DNA of 40,416 bases from Pseudomonadota bacterium (lineage in GTDB: Bacteria; Pseudomonadota; Alphaproteobacteria; JACQOE01): assembly GCA_016202695.1 (NCBI GenBank), contig JACQOE010000003.1, positions 1 through 40,416 on the forward strand. The letters run 5' to 3'. The position numbers and the translations under genes are program-made. The notes below the pieces were generated by a model. The model was not told the origin of the DNA. It saw nothing but the letters and a program-made list of their open reading frames with translations, and did no database searches. Of this stretch, positions 11,049-21,141 are shown piece after piece (the stretch's first letter is position 1; every line of letters begins with the position of its first letter).

Positions 11049-11153
11049 GGTGGTGACTCATTTTGCCCTCATGCTTCGACGGGCTCAGCATGAGGGCCTT
11101 GAAGATCCGCCTCACCCTGAGCTTGGTGAGGCGCTTCAAAATGAGTCACTACC
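11049..11153. repeat. palindromic mobile-type repeat, copy 1
   Basis: A 105-bp element with terminal inverted repeats GGTGGTGACTCATTTT (11049-11064) and AAAATGAGTCACTACC (11138-11153), one mismatch. Inside are two perfect hairpins: GCCCTCATGC/GCATGAGGGC (11065-11074 and 11088-11097) and GCCTCACC/GGTGAGGC (11109-11116 and 11125-11132). The octamer CCGACGCG occurs at both edges (11039-11046 and 11152-11159), possibly a target-site duplication. A diverged copy is at 23580-23693. Confidence 0.75.
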
Positions 11154-11192
11154 GACGCGCCTTGCCCGCCGCGGCCGCCGGTCCGGCCCCGC

Positions 11193-11531
11193 TCAACCGC
11201 CTCCGCCACCCGGCTTGTCGCTGAAATACTTCAGCTTTTCCGGCTTTTCCTTCCACTCGTCGGCGTCCGGCGGGGCCTCGCCCTTGCGGGTGATGTTGGG
11301 CCACTTCCCGGCGTACTCGCGGTTGAGTTCGGCCCACTTCGCCGCCTCGCCCTCGGTATCCGGGATGATCGCGTCGACCGGGCACTCGGGCTCGCACACG
11401 CCGCAGTCGATGCACTCGTCGGGATGGATGACGAGCATGTTCTCGCCCTCGTAGAAGCAGTCCACCGGGCAGACCTCGACGCAGTCCATGTACTTGCAGC
11501 GGATGCAGGCCTCGGTCACGACATAGGTCAT
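11193..11531 (-). CDS. fdxA: 7Fe ferredoxin FdxA
   Basis: A 112-residue electron carrier with one [3Fe-4S] and one [4Fe-4S] cluster, of the Azotobacter FdI/FdxA type. Cysteines 9, 12, 17, 21 and 25 ([19 protein letters not shown]) and 40, 43, 46 and 50 ([18 protein letters not shown]) give the characteristic arrangement. The C-terminal extension with WPNITRKG is typical and makes the length exactly right. It lies between the S4-domain gene upstream and carD downstream on the same strand, a grouping conserved in Alphaproteobacteria. Gaps on both sides (170 and 388 bp) suggest its own promoter. Confidence 0.97.
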   Translation of the reverse strand: MTYVVTEACIRCKYMDCVEVCPVDCFYEGENMLVIHPDECIDCGVCEPECPVDAIIPDTEGEAAKWAELNREYAGKWPNITRKGEAPPDADEWKEKPEKLKYFSDKPGGGGG

Positions 11532-11701
11532 TCAACGCTCCACTCACCCACCGGCCGACGCCCGGCCAAGGCGCCCGCAGGCTCCGTCAATGCGTTCTTA
11601 CACATGGGCCGCCGGATGGCCGGCGCAAGCGACCGCGCGTGCTTAGCACAGCCGCCGCGGCCGGACAACCGCCGCCGACCGCAGGGCTGGGCTGCGTCCG
11701 C

Positions 11702-11991
11702 TCACGGCCGGGGCGGGGGCGGGTCGAGGTCGTCGAACAGGGCGCCGGCCTCGGCGGCGGGGCCGCGGCGCACCCCCAGCCCCGCCACCCGCACCACCCG
11801 GATCAGGCGCCCCTGGGGGAAGGTGAGCACGTCGCCGACCCGCACCAGGGCGTGGGCCTTGTCGATCACCCGCCGGTTGATCCGCACCCGTCTGCCGGCG
11901 CAGAGCCGGCTCGCCTCGCTCCGCGACTTGAAGAACCGCGCGAACCACAGCCAGCGGTCGACCCGCTGCGCGCTCGCGGGCTCCGCCTCGC

Positions 11992-11995
<4 letters not shown>
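11702..11995 (-). CDS. hslR: S4-domain RNA-binding protein (Hsp15/HslR-like)
   Basis: A 97-residue protein with an S4 RNA-binding domain: QRVDRWLWFARFFKSRSEASRLC, then RVRINRRVIDKAHALVRVGDVLTF. Hsp15 recycles 50S subunits carrying blocked nascent chains in E. coli. Here the length is shorter than E. coli Hsp15 and the tail is Pro/Arg-rich, so an equivalent role is inferred. The ATG overlaps the helicase stop by 4 bp (ATGA, 11992-11995), indicating translational coupling. The helicase and S4 genes therefore probably work together in RNA metabolism. Confidence 0.85.
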
Positions 11996-14517
<2,522 letters not shown>

Positions 14518-14736
14518 AGCGAGAGAATCGGACGTCCCGGGCCCGGCCGCAACCCCCTGGCGCGGCCCCGGGGCGGTCAGCGGGCTGCCCGCCGGGGGCT
14601 TATCAGGACCCGTCTTCCGGGCTATCCTGCGCGACGCACGGGGGACGGGCCGTCGGCCTTGGGAAAGCCGGCCTGTCGTCCGCCGTCACCGTCGCCAGTC
14701 GAGCCATTCGCCGTCATTGGAGAAGCAAAGCCGGTC

Positions 14737-14976
14737 ATGACGCCCGAGCATGAACAGAAGTTGAAAGAGATCTTCCGCGTCGTCCTGGAACTGCGTGACG
14801 GCGCCGATGTCGCCACCGTGCGGCGCGTGACCGAGGCCAAATGGGATTCGCTCGCCCACACCTCGATCGTCGCCGCCGTCGAGAGCGAGTTCGGCATCGG
14901 CCTGGAAAGCGCCGACATGGACCGCATGACCTCGTTCGCGGCCACTCGGCTGCTGCTCGAAGAAATGGGCCTATGA
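14737..14976 (+). CDS. acyl carrier protein
   Basis: A 79-residue acidic, helical carrier protein. The 4-phosphopantetheine attachment serine is Ser38 in the KWDSLAHTSIVAAVESEFGI segment, matching the D-S-L signature. It differs from housekeeping AcpP, so it is likely a dedicated carrier for the adjacent enzymes. The ATG at 14737 is chosen for GGAGAAG 11-18 bases upstream; longer in-frame starts lack a ribosome site and add a Pro-rich stretch. The stop overlaps the next start by 4 bp (ATGA). It is the first gene of a cassette running to 18029. The loaded acyl or aminoacyl group and the loading ligase are not identifiable here. Confidence 0.88.
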   Translation: MTPEHEQKLKEIFRVVLELRDGADVATVRRVTEAKWDSLAHTSIVAAVESEFGIGLESADMDRMTSFAATRLLLEEMGL

Positions 14977-16055
14977 CCGAATTCGAGGTCGAGGTCACCG
15001 AGGCCGACCTGCGGCGCTTCGCCGAACTGTCCGGCGACTGGAACCCGCTCCATACCGACCCCGCCTATGCGGCGGAGACCAGGTATCGCCGCCCCATCCT
15101 GCACGGCGCGTTCTCGGCCGGCCTGGTCTCGCGCATGGCGGGGATGCACATTCCCGGCCGGGACTGCCTGCTGCATGGCATGCGGCTGCGCTTCGTGCTG
15201 CCGATCCTGCCGCCCGCCCGCCTGCTCGTGTCGGGCAAGCTGGTGCGCGAGACCGGCGACGGCGGGCTGGTCGAGGTCGCCGTCACCGATGCCGCCAGCG
15301 GCGCGCGCTACGTCGAGGGCTCGTATGAGTTCGGGCGTCACCGGGCCGTCGCCCCGGCCGCGGCCGCGACACCGGCCCCGGCCGCCGAGGGGGCCCCGGT
15401 CCTGGTGACCGGCGCGTCCGGAGGGCTGGGTTCGGCCGTCCTTGCCCGCCTCGGCGGGCGGGGGCTGGGGGTGTCGCGGAGGGGAGCGCCCGGACTGCTG
15501 GCCGTGGCCGAAGGCGACGACCTCGCCGCCGCGATCGGGGACAGGCGCATTGCCGGAATCGTCCATTGCGGCTGGCCCGCCCCCGACAATCAGCGCCTGA
15601 CCGCGCTCGCCGGCGGCGCGCGACCGGCGGTCGGCCATCACGTCGCCGAGCCGCTGGTGCAGATCATCCAGCTCGCCGGGCTCCTCGGCACCCACGGCCT
15701 GCCCGGCGCGCCGCTGGTCCTCGTCGGCTCGACCTTCGCCGAACCGGGCCGCCATAATTTCCGGATGCCGCTCTACAGCCTGGCCAAGTCGATGGTGCCG
15801 ACGCTGGTGCGCATCCTGGCGATCGAGCTCGCGGCCAGGAACCAGCGCTGCGTCGGCGTCGTGTTCGACGTCATCGACGGCGGGATGAACGCCGGCATGC
15901 GCGAGAACGCCCGGCTGGCCCACGCCGACCGCGCGCCGGCGGGCTCGCTGCCGGCTCCCGCCGACGCCGCCGGACAGATCGCGTGGGTGCTGGAGAATTC
16001 CTCCACCCTGGTCTCGGGCGCGGTGCTGACGCTGTCGGGGGGCGCGCTGCCGTGA
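14973..16055 (+). CDS. MaoC-like hydratase / SDR reductase fusion
   Basis: A 360-residue two-domain protein. Residues 1-125 are a hot-dog MaoC-like dehydratase: FAELSGDWNPLHTDPAYA carries the catalytic Asp22 and His27, followed by PILHGAFSAGLVSRM. An Ala/Pro linker (125-140) leads to a short-chain dehydrogenase/reductase domain with the nucleotide-binding TGASGGLG (147-153) and catalytic Ser253, Tyr268 and Lys272 (YSLAK). The usual NNAG is absent (IVHCGWPAP instead). The combination suggests dehydration/hydration plus 3-keto reduction of an acyl group on the neighbouring carrier protein. Its start overlaps the carrier-protein stop by 4 bp. Confidence 0.83.
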   Translation: MTEFEVEVTEADLRRFAELSGDWNPLHTDPAYAAETRYRRPILHGAFSAGLVSRMAGMHIPGRDCLLHGMRLRFVLPILPPARLLVSGKLVRETGDGGLVEVAVTDAASGARYVEGSYEFGRHRAVAPAAAATPAPAAEGAPVLVTGASGGLGSAVLARLGGRGLGVSRRGAPGLLAVAEGDDLAAAIGDRRIAGIVHCGWPAPDNQRLTALAGGARPAVGHHVAEPLVQIIQLAGLLGTHGLPGAPLVLVGSTFAEPGRHNFRMPLYSLAKSMVPTLVRILAIELAARNQRCVGVVFDVIDGGMNAGMRENARLAHADRAPAGSLPAPADAAGQIAWVLENSSTLVSGAVLTLSGGALP

Positions 16056-16219
16056 CCTTGACCGGGACCGGGAAGCCGCCGGCCGCGGCGGCGCGGCCCC
16101 TCGACCTGTCCCTCCGATTCGGCCATTCCGGCGCCGCCGGCCGGCCCGCGCCCGGACCGCGCGCCGGGGTCGCCAACCGGGCGCCCTTGCCCTTCCCCAT
16201 CCGCGAGGACGCGGGATGA
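16052..16219 (+). CDS. possible 55-residue peptide or gene remnant in the cassette
   Basis: This reading frame starts with a GTG that overlaps the MaoC-SDR stop (GTGA, 16052-16055). It ends with a TGA that overlaps the next gene's ATG (ATGA, 16216-16219). Both junctions thus look like translational coupling. The peptide is Pro/Ala/Arg/Gly-rich with no recognisable domain. It could be a real small protein, the remnant of a larger deleted gene (an acyl ligase would be expected in such a cassette), or chance. If it is not translated, this stretch is a 160-bp spacer. Confidence 0.28.
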   Translation: MTLTGTGKPPAAAARPLDLSLRFGHSGAAGRPAPGPRAGVANRAPLPFPIREDAG

Positions 16220-17091
16220 CCGAGGCCGCCGCCGCCGCCCTCTCGGGCTTGCTGGCCGGGCTGGGCGTGCGCAGGGGTGACACGGTGTTCCTCGGCGTCG
16301 ACATGGCCCGGGTGCCGATGCCCCGCTGGCCGGCGGCCTTGGATCGTGCCGCCGTTCGCGCCCGCGAGGAGCGCCTGTGCGCCTTCCTGTTCGACCGTCT
16401 GATGGACGCCATCGGACCCGACGGCACCCTGCTGGTGCCGACCTACAGCTATCGCTGCGCCAACCCCGACAACGCGTTCGTCGTCGAGGAGACCGAATCC
16501 GAGGTCGGCCCCTTCACGGAGTGGCTGCGGCGGCGGCCGGGCACCCTTCGCTCGGTCCATCCCGTCTTCTCGGTGGCGGGCGTAGGGCGCCATGCCGCCG
16601 ACATCCTGGCGAACACCGGCCGCGCCGCGTTTGGCCCCGGCAGCCCGTTCGGGCGGCTGGCCCGGTTCGGCGCCCGCTTCGTCAGCCTGGGTGTGCCGTT
16701 CCACCTGTCGGTGACCTATCTCCACCACCTGGAACAGTGCTATGGCTGCAATCACCGCTACAACAAGGCGTTCGCGACGCCGGTGTTCAAAGGCGGCCAC
16801 CGGCTGCCCGGGCCGTTCCTCGGCTACATGCGCTGGCTGGGGGTCGATGCCGGCCCCGACTTCCGGGCCTGCGAGAGGCGCCTCCTGGCCGAGGGGCTGA
16901 TGATCGAGCGCCGATGGAACGGCCGGGTCAACCAGGCGGTGCGGGTCGAGGACGTCGATCGCATCGGCAATGCCATGCTCGACGAGGACCCCTGTGCCTT
17001 CGCCTCCCGGACCGTCCGTGTCGATCTCGACGAGCGCGCCGTCGCCGCCAACCCCAGCGGCGACGAGGTCGCCGTGTTCAGGCTGACTTAA
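16216..17091 (+). CDS. AAC(3)-family (antibiotic N-acetyltransferase-like) acyltransferase
   Basis: A 291-residue protein of the aminoglycoside 3-N-acetyltransferase superfamily. Recognisable blocks are LGVRRGDTVFLGVDM, GPDGTLLVPTYSYRCANPD, TEWLRRRPGTLRSVHPVFSVAGVG (with the conserved His of the HP-x-FS motif), GPGSPFGRLARFGARFVSLGVPF and LEQCYGCNHRYNK. Chromosomal relatives in sugar or lipid clusters acylate amino groups of metabolites rather than antibiotics. With an acyl carrier protein two genes upstream, transfer of a carrier-bound acyl group to an amino sugar is a reasonable inference. Resistance cannot be claimed. The methyltransferase gene follows 5 bp after the stop. Confidence 0.8.
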   Translation: MTEAAAAALSGLLAGLGVRRGDTVFLGVDMARVPMPRWPAALDRAAVRAREERLCAFLFDRLMDAIGPDGTLLVPTYSYRCANPDNAFVVEETESEVGPFTEWLRRRPGTLRSVHPVFSVAGVGRHAADILANTGRAAFGPGSPFGRLARFGARFVSLGVPFHLSVTYLHHLEQCYGCNHRYNKAFATPVFKGGHRLPGPFLGYMRWLGVDAGPDFRACERRLLAEGLMIERRWNGRVNQAVRVEDVDRIGNAMLDEDPCAFASRTVRVDLDERAVAANPSGDEVAVFRLT

Positions 17092-17096
17092 GGACA

Positions 17097-18029
17097 ATGA
17101 CAGAGATCCAGACCCTGCTTGCCGGTCGCCCCGCCTTGGCCCGCATCGCCGCCGCGGTGCTCAAGAGTTGGCCCGAGCACGCCCCCTTCCTGGCGCAGCG
17201 CTTCGCCGACCCGGCCGATCCCGCCCTGCCGGTCGCCGAGGAAATGGCCGCGGTGGTGCTGCGGCTGATCGGCGACGACCTCCCCGGCTACATCGCCAGC
17301 TACCGGCGGATGTGCGAGGCATTCGTCGCCGAGGACCTGCATTTCCGCCGCACCGGGCGCTACCGGCTGTCGAGCTTCGCCGACGCGTACCGCGAGGTGT
17401 ACTCGCGGCCCGAGTACATGTCCGATTACCTGCGCGGCATCCTGCTGTCCCAGATCCTGTGGGCCAACCAGGCGGAATCGTTCCGGTTCTACGTCGAGAA
17501 CTTCCTGGCCCGCCTTCGCCCGGGTTCCGACCTGCTGGAGGTCGGCCCCGGCCACGGGCTGCTCATCTACTTCGCCGCCCGCGCCGAACGGGTCGCCAGC
17601 ATCACCGGCTGGGACGTGAGCGAAAGCAGCCTGGCCATGACCCGGCGGACGCTGGAAACGATCGGGGTGACGCGCCCCTATGCCCTGGCGCTGCACAACA
17701 TCCTCGAGCCGCCCTCGGTCGAGGCGGCGTTCGACGCGGTGGTGGTGAGCGAGGTGCTGGAGCACCTGGACCGGCCCACGGCGGCGCTCGACACCGTGTT
17801 CGCGGCCCTGCGCCCGGGCGGACGCGCCTTCTTCAACGTCCCGGTCAACAGCCCGGCCCCGGACCACATCTACCACTGGCGCTCGCCGGCGGAGGTCGAG
17901 GAGATGGTCGCGTCGCGGGGATTCGCCCTCGTCGATACCGCCGCCGCGGCCACCACCGGCTACGACCTGGAACGGGCGTTGCGGCGCAAGGTGACCGTGA
18001 ACGCCCTCATCGTCGCCGGCCGACCTTAG
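17097..18029 (+). CDS. class I SAM-dependent methyltransferase
   Basis: A 310-residue protein. The N-terminal 130 residues are helical without an assigned domain (YIASYRRMCEAFVAEDLHFRRTGRYR). A Rossmann-type methyltransferase follows, with motif I LLEVGPGHGLLIYFAA, an acidic motif II (ITGWDVSESSLAMTRR), motif IV AFDAVVVSEVLEHLDRP and FAALRPGGRAFFNVPVN. The product is unknown; the cassette context suggests methylation of the acylated sugar or metabolite. Leucine codons are mostly CTG (roughly three CTG per CTC by hand count), whereas nearby htpG prefers CTC, which hints at a different origin for the cassette. AAGGACA before the ATG is the probable ribosome site. Confidence 0.85.
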   Translation: MTEIQTLLAGRPALARIAAAVLKSWPEHAPFLAQRFADPADPALPVAEEMAAVVLRLIGDDLPGYIASYRRMCEAFVAEDLHFRRTGRYRLSSFADAYREVYSRPEYMSDYLRGILLSQILWANQAESFRFYVENFLARLRPGSDLLEVGPGHGLLIYFAARAERVASITGWDVSESSLAMTRRTLETIGVTRPYALALHNILEPPSVEAAFDAVVVSEVLEHLDRPTAALDTVFAALRPGGRAFFNVPVNSPAPDHIYHWRSPAEVEEMVASRGFALVDTAAAATTGYDLERALRRKVTVNALIVAGRP

Positions 18030-18106
18030 AGCGTGTTTCGCAGAGGTGGCATCACCCCCCCGGCTCTGGGTAAGGCGCGCCGTGCCGACGCGCCAACCCT
18101 TCGCAT

Positions 18107-18136
18107 CCCTCTCCCCCCGCAAGCGGGGGGAGAGGG
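18107..18136. repeat. perfect 14-bp inverted repeat between convergent genes
   Basis: Arms CCCTCTCCCCCCGC (18107-18120) and GCGGGGGGAGAGGG (18123-18136) are exact complements with a 2-base loop. They lie between the methyltransferase (+) and pcm (-) stops. This C-run/G-run palindrome resembles a dispersed repeat common in proteobacterial intergenic DNA; a bidirectional transcript-end role is possible. Confidence 0.6.
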
Positions 18137-18222
18137 AAGGGTGAGGGGGGGACCGATCCCAATTCATGGCAACAGGCCCTGAGTCCCTCGTTCGGAGGTT
18201 GCCGGCCCCGGCCGCGACCCCG

Positions 18223-18915
18223 CTACCAGTCGGAGACGAAGGGGACGAAGGCGACGGGAAGGGTGTCGCGCCGCGCAAGGCGGCCGTCGGCGGCCCTGGT
18301 GAAGAGGGCGAGAATCTGCCGGCTGGCGGAAAAGCGCCCGCCGCCCTCCTCGATCGGGATCACCAGCCGCCCGCCCGGCCCAAGCTGCGAGGCCAGCGCC
18401 GGGGGAAGGAGCGGCGCGGCGGCGGTGACGATGATGGCGTCGAAGGGGGCGGCCTCGGGCCAGCCCTCGGCGCCGTCGCCCACCCGGACGTGGACGTTAC
18501 CGATCTTGAGGCGCTCGAAGCGCGCTTCCGCCGCCCGGGCCAGCGCCGCCACCTTCTCCACCGTGTAGACCTCGGCCGCGAGGCGGGCGAGCACCGCCGT
18601 CTGGTAGCCCGAGCCGGTGCCCACCTCCAGCACCCGGTCGGCCGGCTCGAGGGCGAGGAGGTCGGTCATCGCCGCGACGATGAAGGGCTGCGAGATGGTC
18701 TGGCCGTGGCCGATGGGGAGCGGCCGGTTGTCGTAGGCCGAGGCGAGGTCGGACGGGCGCACGAACTCCTCGCGCGGCACCGCCGCCAGCGCCGCCATCA
18801 CCCGGGGATCGGGGGCGCTCCGCCCGAGATAGGCGGCGCACTCGGCGAACTCGGCCGCGATCTCGGCCATCAGCCGGGCCTTGGCGTCCTCCTCGCGGCG
18901 CGCCCACCAGGCCAT
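18223..18915 (-). CDS. pcm: protein-L-isoaspartate O-methyltransferase
   Basis: A 230-residue repair enzyme that methylates isoaspartyl residues in damaged proteins using SAM. Family signatures are present: VPREEFVRPSDLASAYDNRPLPIGHGQTISQPF (substrate loop), motif I VLEVGTGSGYQTAVLA, post-I VYTVEK, the GDGAEGWPEAAPFDAIIVTAAA segment and LGPGGRLVIPI. Length is within the family range (210-230). It diverges from htpG across a 155-bp spacer, and both are protein-damage functions. Confidence 0.93.
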   Translation of the reverse strand: MAWWARREEDAKARLMAEIAAEFAECAAYLGRSAPDPRVMAALAAVPREEFVRPSDLASAYDNRPLPIGHGQTISQPFIVAAMTDLLALEPADRVLEVGTGSGYQTAVLARLAAEVYTVEKVAALARAAEARFERLKIGNVHVRVGDGAEGWPEAAPFDAIIVTAAAPLLPPALASQLGPGGRLVIPIEEGGGRFSASRQILALFTRAADGRLARRDTLPVAFVPFVSDW

Positions 18916-18958
18916 CGCCGCCTCAGCCCCCGGCGGGTCGGCCGGCGCCCGCCGACCC

Positions 18959-18988
18959 CTTGCGGCCGTGCGGGCCTTCGCTCATATC
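18959..18988 (+). promoter_or_regulatory. possible heat-shock (RpoH) promoter of htpG
   Basis: CTTGCG (18959-18964), 16 bases, then CTCATATC (18981-18988) resembles the sigma-32 pattern CTTGAA-N13-17-CCCCATNT. It lies about 80 bp upstream of the htpG ATG. Two to three positions deviate, so the call rests partly on htpG being a classical heat-shock gene. Confidence 0.4.
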
Positions 18989-19070
18989 AGCGGGCGGACG
19001 AACGGGGGGCTCCGGCATTCGCGGACCCCCAGCCCACCGCTCCGATGTCGATCGAGGAGGGTCACCGATC

Positions 19071-20990
19071 ATGGCGAAGAAGACGGATGCGGAGGAACGG
19101 CTGAGCTTCCAGGCGGAAGTGAGCCGCCTCCTCGATATCGTCGCGCATTCCCTCTACAGCAACAAGGAGATCTTCCTCCGCGAGTTGATCTCCAACGCCT
19201 CCGACGCCTGCGACCGGCTGCGCTACGCTGCCCTCACCGCCCCCGAGCTCCTCGCCGGCGAGCCCGAGTTCCACATCCGCATCGCGCTGGACCGCGCGGA
19301 GCGCACCATCGAGGTCGCCGACAACGGCATCGGCATGAGCCGCGCCGAGCTGATCGAGAACCTCGGCACCATCGCCCGCTCCGGCACCGCCGCCTTCGTC
19401 GAGGAGCTGGCGGCGGCGCGGGCGGCCGGGAAGCCGGGCGCCGAGCTGTCGCTGATCGGCCAGTTCGGGGTGGGGTTCTACTCCGCCTTCATGGTCGCCG
19501 AGCGGGTGGAGGTGCGCTCGCGGAAGGCGGGCGAGGCCGAGGCCTGGCTGTGGGCCTCCGACGGCAAGGGGAGCTTCACCGTCGCCCCGGTGGCGAAGGA
19601 GGGCCGCGGCACCGCGGTCCGGCTCACGCTTTCCGAGGACGCCAAGGAGTTCCTCGACCCGGCCCGGCTCCGCCACGTCGCCAAGACCTACTCCGACCAC
19701 ATCCAGATCCCGATCGTGCTCGCCGAGGGCGGCAAGGAGGAGCGGATCAACGCCGCCTCGGCGATCTGGATGCGGCCCCGGGCCGAGATCACCCCCGAGC
19801 AGTACGCCGAGTTCTACCGCCACGCCGCCCACATGCTGGACGAGCCGTGGGAGACCTTGCACTGGAAGGTGGAGGGCACCATCGACTGCACCGCGCTCCT
19901 CTTCGTCCCCGGCGCGCGGCCCTTCGACACCTTCGATCCCGAGCGCAAGCCCAAGGTCAAGCTCTACGTGCGGCGGGTGTTCATCACCGACGACTGCCCC
20001 GAGCTCCTGCCCTCGTGGCTCCGCTTCCTCCGCGGCGTGGTCGATTCCGACGACCTGCCGCTCAACATCAGCCGCGAGATGCTTCAGCAGAACCCGGTGC
20101 TGGCCAAGGTCCGCCAGGTGCTGATCCGCCGCACGCTGGCGGCGCTCAAGGAGCGGGCCGAGAAGGACGCCGATGCTTACGCCGCCTTCTGGCGGAACTT
20201 CGGGGCGGTCCTGAAGGAGGGCCTCTACGACGAGCCGGCGCGGGCCGAGGAGCTGTTTCCGCTCTGCCGCTTCGCCTCCACCGGGGCCGAGGGGCCGGTT
20301 TCGCTCGCCGACTACGCGGGGCGGATGCGCGAGGGCCAGGAGGCGATCTACACCATCGCCGGCGAGGACGCGGAGGCGTTGCGCACGAGCCCGCAGCTCG
20401 AGGGTTTCGCCGCCAAGGGGGTGGAGGTGCTCCTGCTCACCGACCCGATCGACGAGTTCTGGCCCGAGGCGGTGGGCCGCTTCGCCGGCAAGCCCTTCAA
20501 GTCGATCACCCGCGGCGCCGCCGACCTCGCCCGCATCAAGGCTCCCGAGGGCAAGGAGGAGACGAAGGGCGAGGGCGCGCGCGAGGCCGCGCTCCGCCCC
20601 GAGGTCGACGCCCTCCTCAAGGCGCTGCGCAAAACGCTGGGCGAGGCGGTGAAGGACGTGCGCGTCTCCGAGCGCCTTACCGCGAGCGCGGTCTGCCTGG
20701 TCGCCGACGAGGGCGAGATCGACATCCGCCTCGAGCGCATGCTTCGCCAGCACCGCCAGATCAAGGGGCGGCTTGCGCGCATCCTCGAGATCAACCCCGG
20801 GCACGCGCTCATCCGCCGCCTCTGCGAGCTGGCGAAGGCCGACGGCGGCGGGGCCGCGGGCGGCCTCGTCGCCGAGGCGGCGTGGCTGCTCTTGGACCAG
20901 GCCCGCATCGTCGAGGGCGAGCCGGTCGCCGATGCCCCCGCCTTCGCCCGGCGCCTGACCGGGGTGATGGAGAAGGCGCTCGGGGGGTGA
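19071..20990 (+). CDS. htpG: molecular chaperone HtpG (Hsp90)
   Basis: A 639-residue bacterial Hsp90. The GHKL ATPase domain is clear: SLYSNKEIFLRELISNASDACDRLRY (with the catalytic Glu and Asn), VADNGIGMSRAELIENLGTIARSGT and GQFGVGFYSAFMVAE. The middle domain has RRVFITDDCPELLPSWLRFLRGVVDSDDLPLNISREMLQQN with the conserved Arg. The C-terminal dimerisation part (MLRQHRQIKGRLARILEINPGHALIRRL) is complete. The ATG at 19071 is preceded by GAGGAGGGTCACCGATC. A possible heat-shock promoter is upstream, and tRNA-Arg follows 58 bp downstream. Confidence 0.97.
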   Translation: MAKKTDAEERLSFQAEVSRLLDIVAHSLYSNKEIFLRELISNASDACDRLRYAALTAPELLAGEPEFHIRIALDRAERTIEVADNGIGMSRAELIENLGTIARSGTAAFVEELAAARAAGKPGAELSLIGQFGVGFYSAFMVAERVEVRSRKAGEAEAWLWASDGKGSFTVAPVAKEGRGTAVRLTLSEDAKEFLDPARLRHVAKTYSDHIQIPIVLAEGGKEERINAASAIWMRPRAEITPEQYAEFYRHAAHMLDEPWETLHWKVEGTIDCTALLFVPGARPFDTFDPERKPKVKLYVRRVFITDDCPELLPSWLRFLRGVVDSDDLPLNISREMLQQNPVLAKVRQVLIRRTLAALKERAEKDADAYAAFWRNFGAVLKEGLYDEPARAEELFPLCRFASTGAEGPVSLADYAGRMREGQEAIYTIAGEDAEALRTSPQLEGFAAKGVEVLLLTDPIDEFWPEAVGRFAGKPFKSITRGAADLARIKAPEGKEETKGEGAREAALRPEVDALLKALRKTLGEAVKDVRVSERLTASAVCLVADEGEIDIRLERMLRQHRQIKGRLARILEINPGHALIRRLCELAKADGGGAAGGLVAEAAWLLLDQARIVEGEPVADAPAFARRLTGVMEKALGG

Positions 20991-21048
20991 GCCGGCGGGC
21001 GCGGGGGGTGCGCGGGGGGTGCGGCGGTGCTATAAAGCGGCCTCGCGC

Positions 21049-21125
21049 GTCCCCGTAGCTCAGCCGGATAGAGCACCGGTTTCCTAAACCGGGTGTCGCA
21101 GGTTCGAGTCCTGCCGGGGACGCCA
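21049..21125 (+). tRNA. tRNA-Arg (anticodon CCU), CCA encoded
   Basis: A 77-nt cloverleaf including an encoded 3' CCA. The acceptor stem is GTCCCCG with CGGGGAC and the discriminator is G. The D arm is GCTC-AGCCGGATA-GAGC. The anticodon arm is CCGGT-TTCCTAA-ACCGG with anticodon CCT reading AGG. The T arm is GCAGG-TTCGAGT-CCTGC. A TATAAA box at 21031-21036 is placed as a -10 element. A lower-GC gene follows 16 bp after the 3' end, so this tRNA may have served as an integration site, but no integrase or second att copy is visible. Confidence 0.96.
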
Positions 21126-21141
21126 TCGGATAGATTGGACG

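Noticed and set aside
16216-17091. Reading the AAC(3)-family gene as an aminoglycoside resistance gene
   Set aside because: Only the fold family is recognisable; the gene sits in a carrier-protein cassette on a chromosome-like segment, so resistance is not supported.
18030-18222. A possible small RNA gene in the cassette/pcm spacer
   Set aside because: Apart from the perfect palindrome there is no promoter-like element or conserved RNA structure visible.
19062-20804. A 580-codon minus-strand frame opposite htpG
   Set aside because: It is a shadow of the Hsp90 gene with no recognisable domain.
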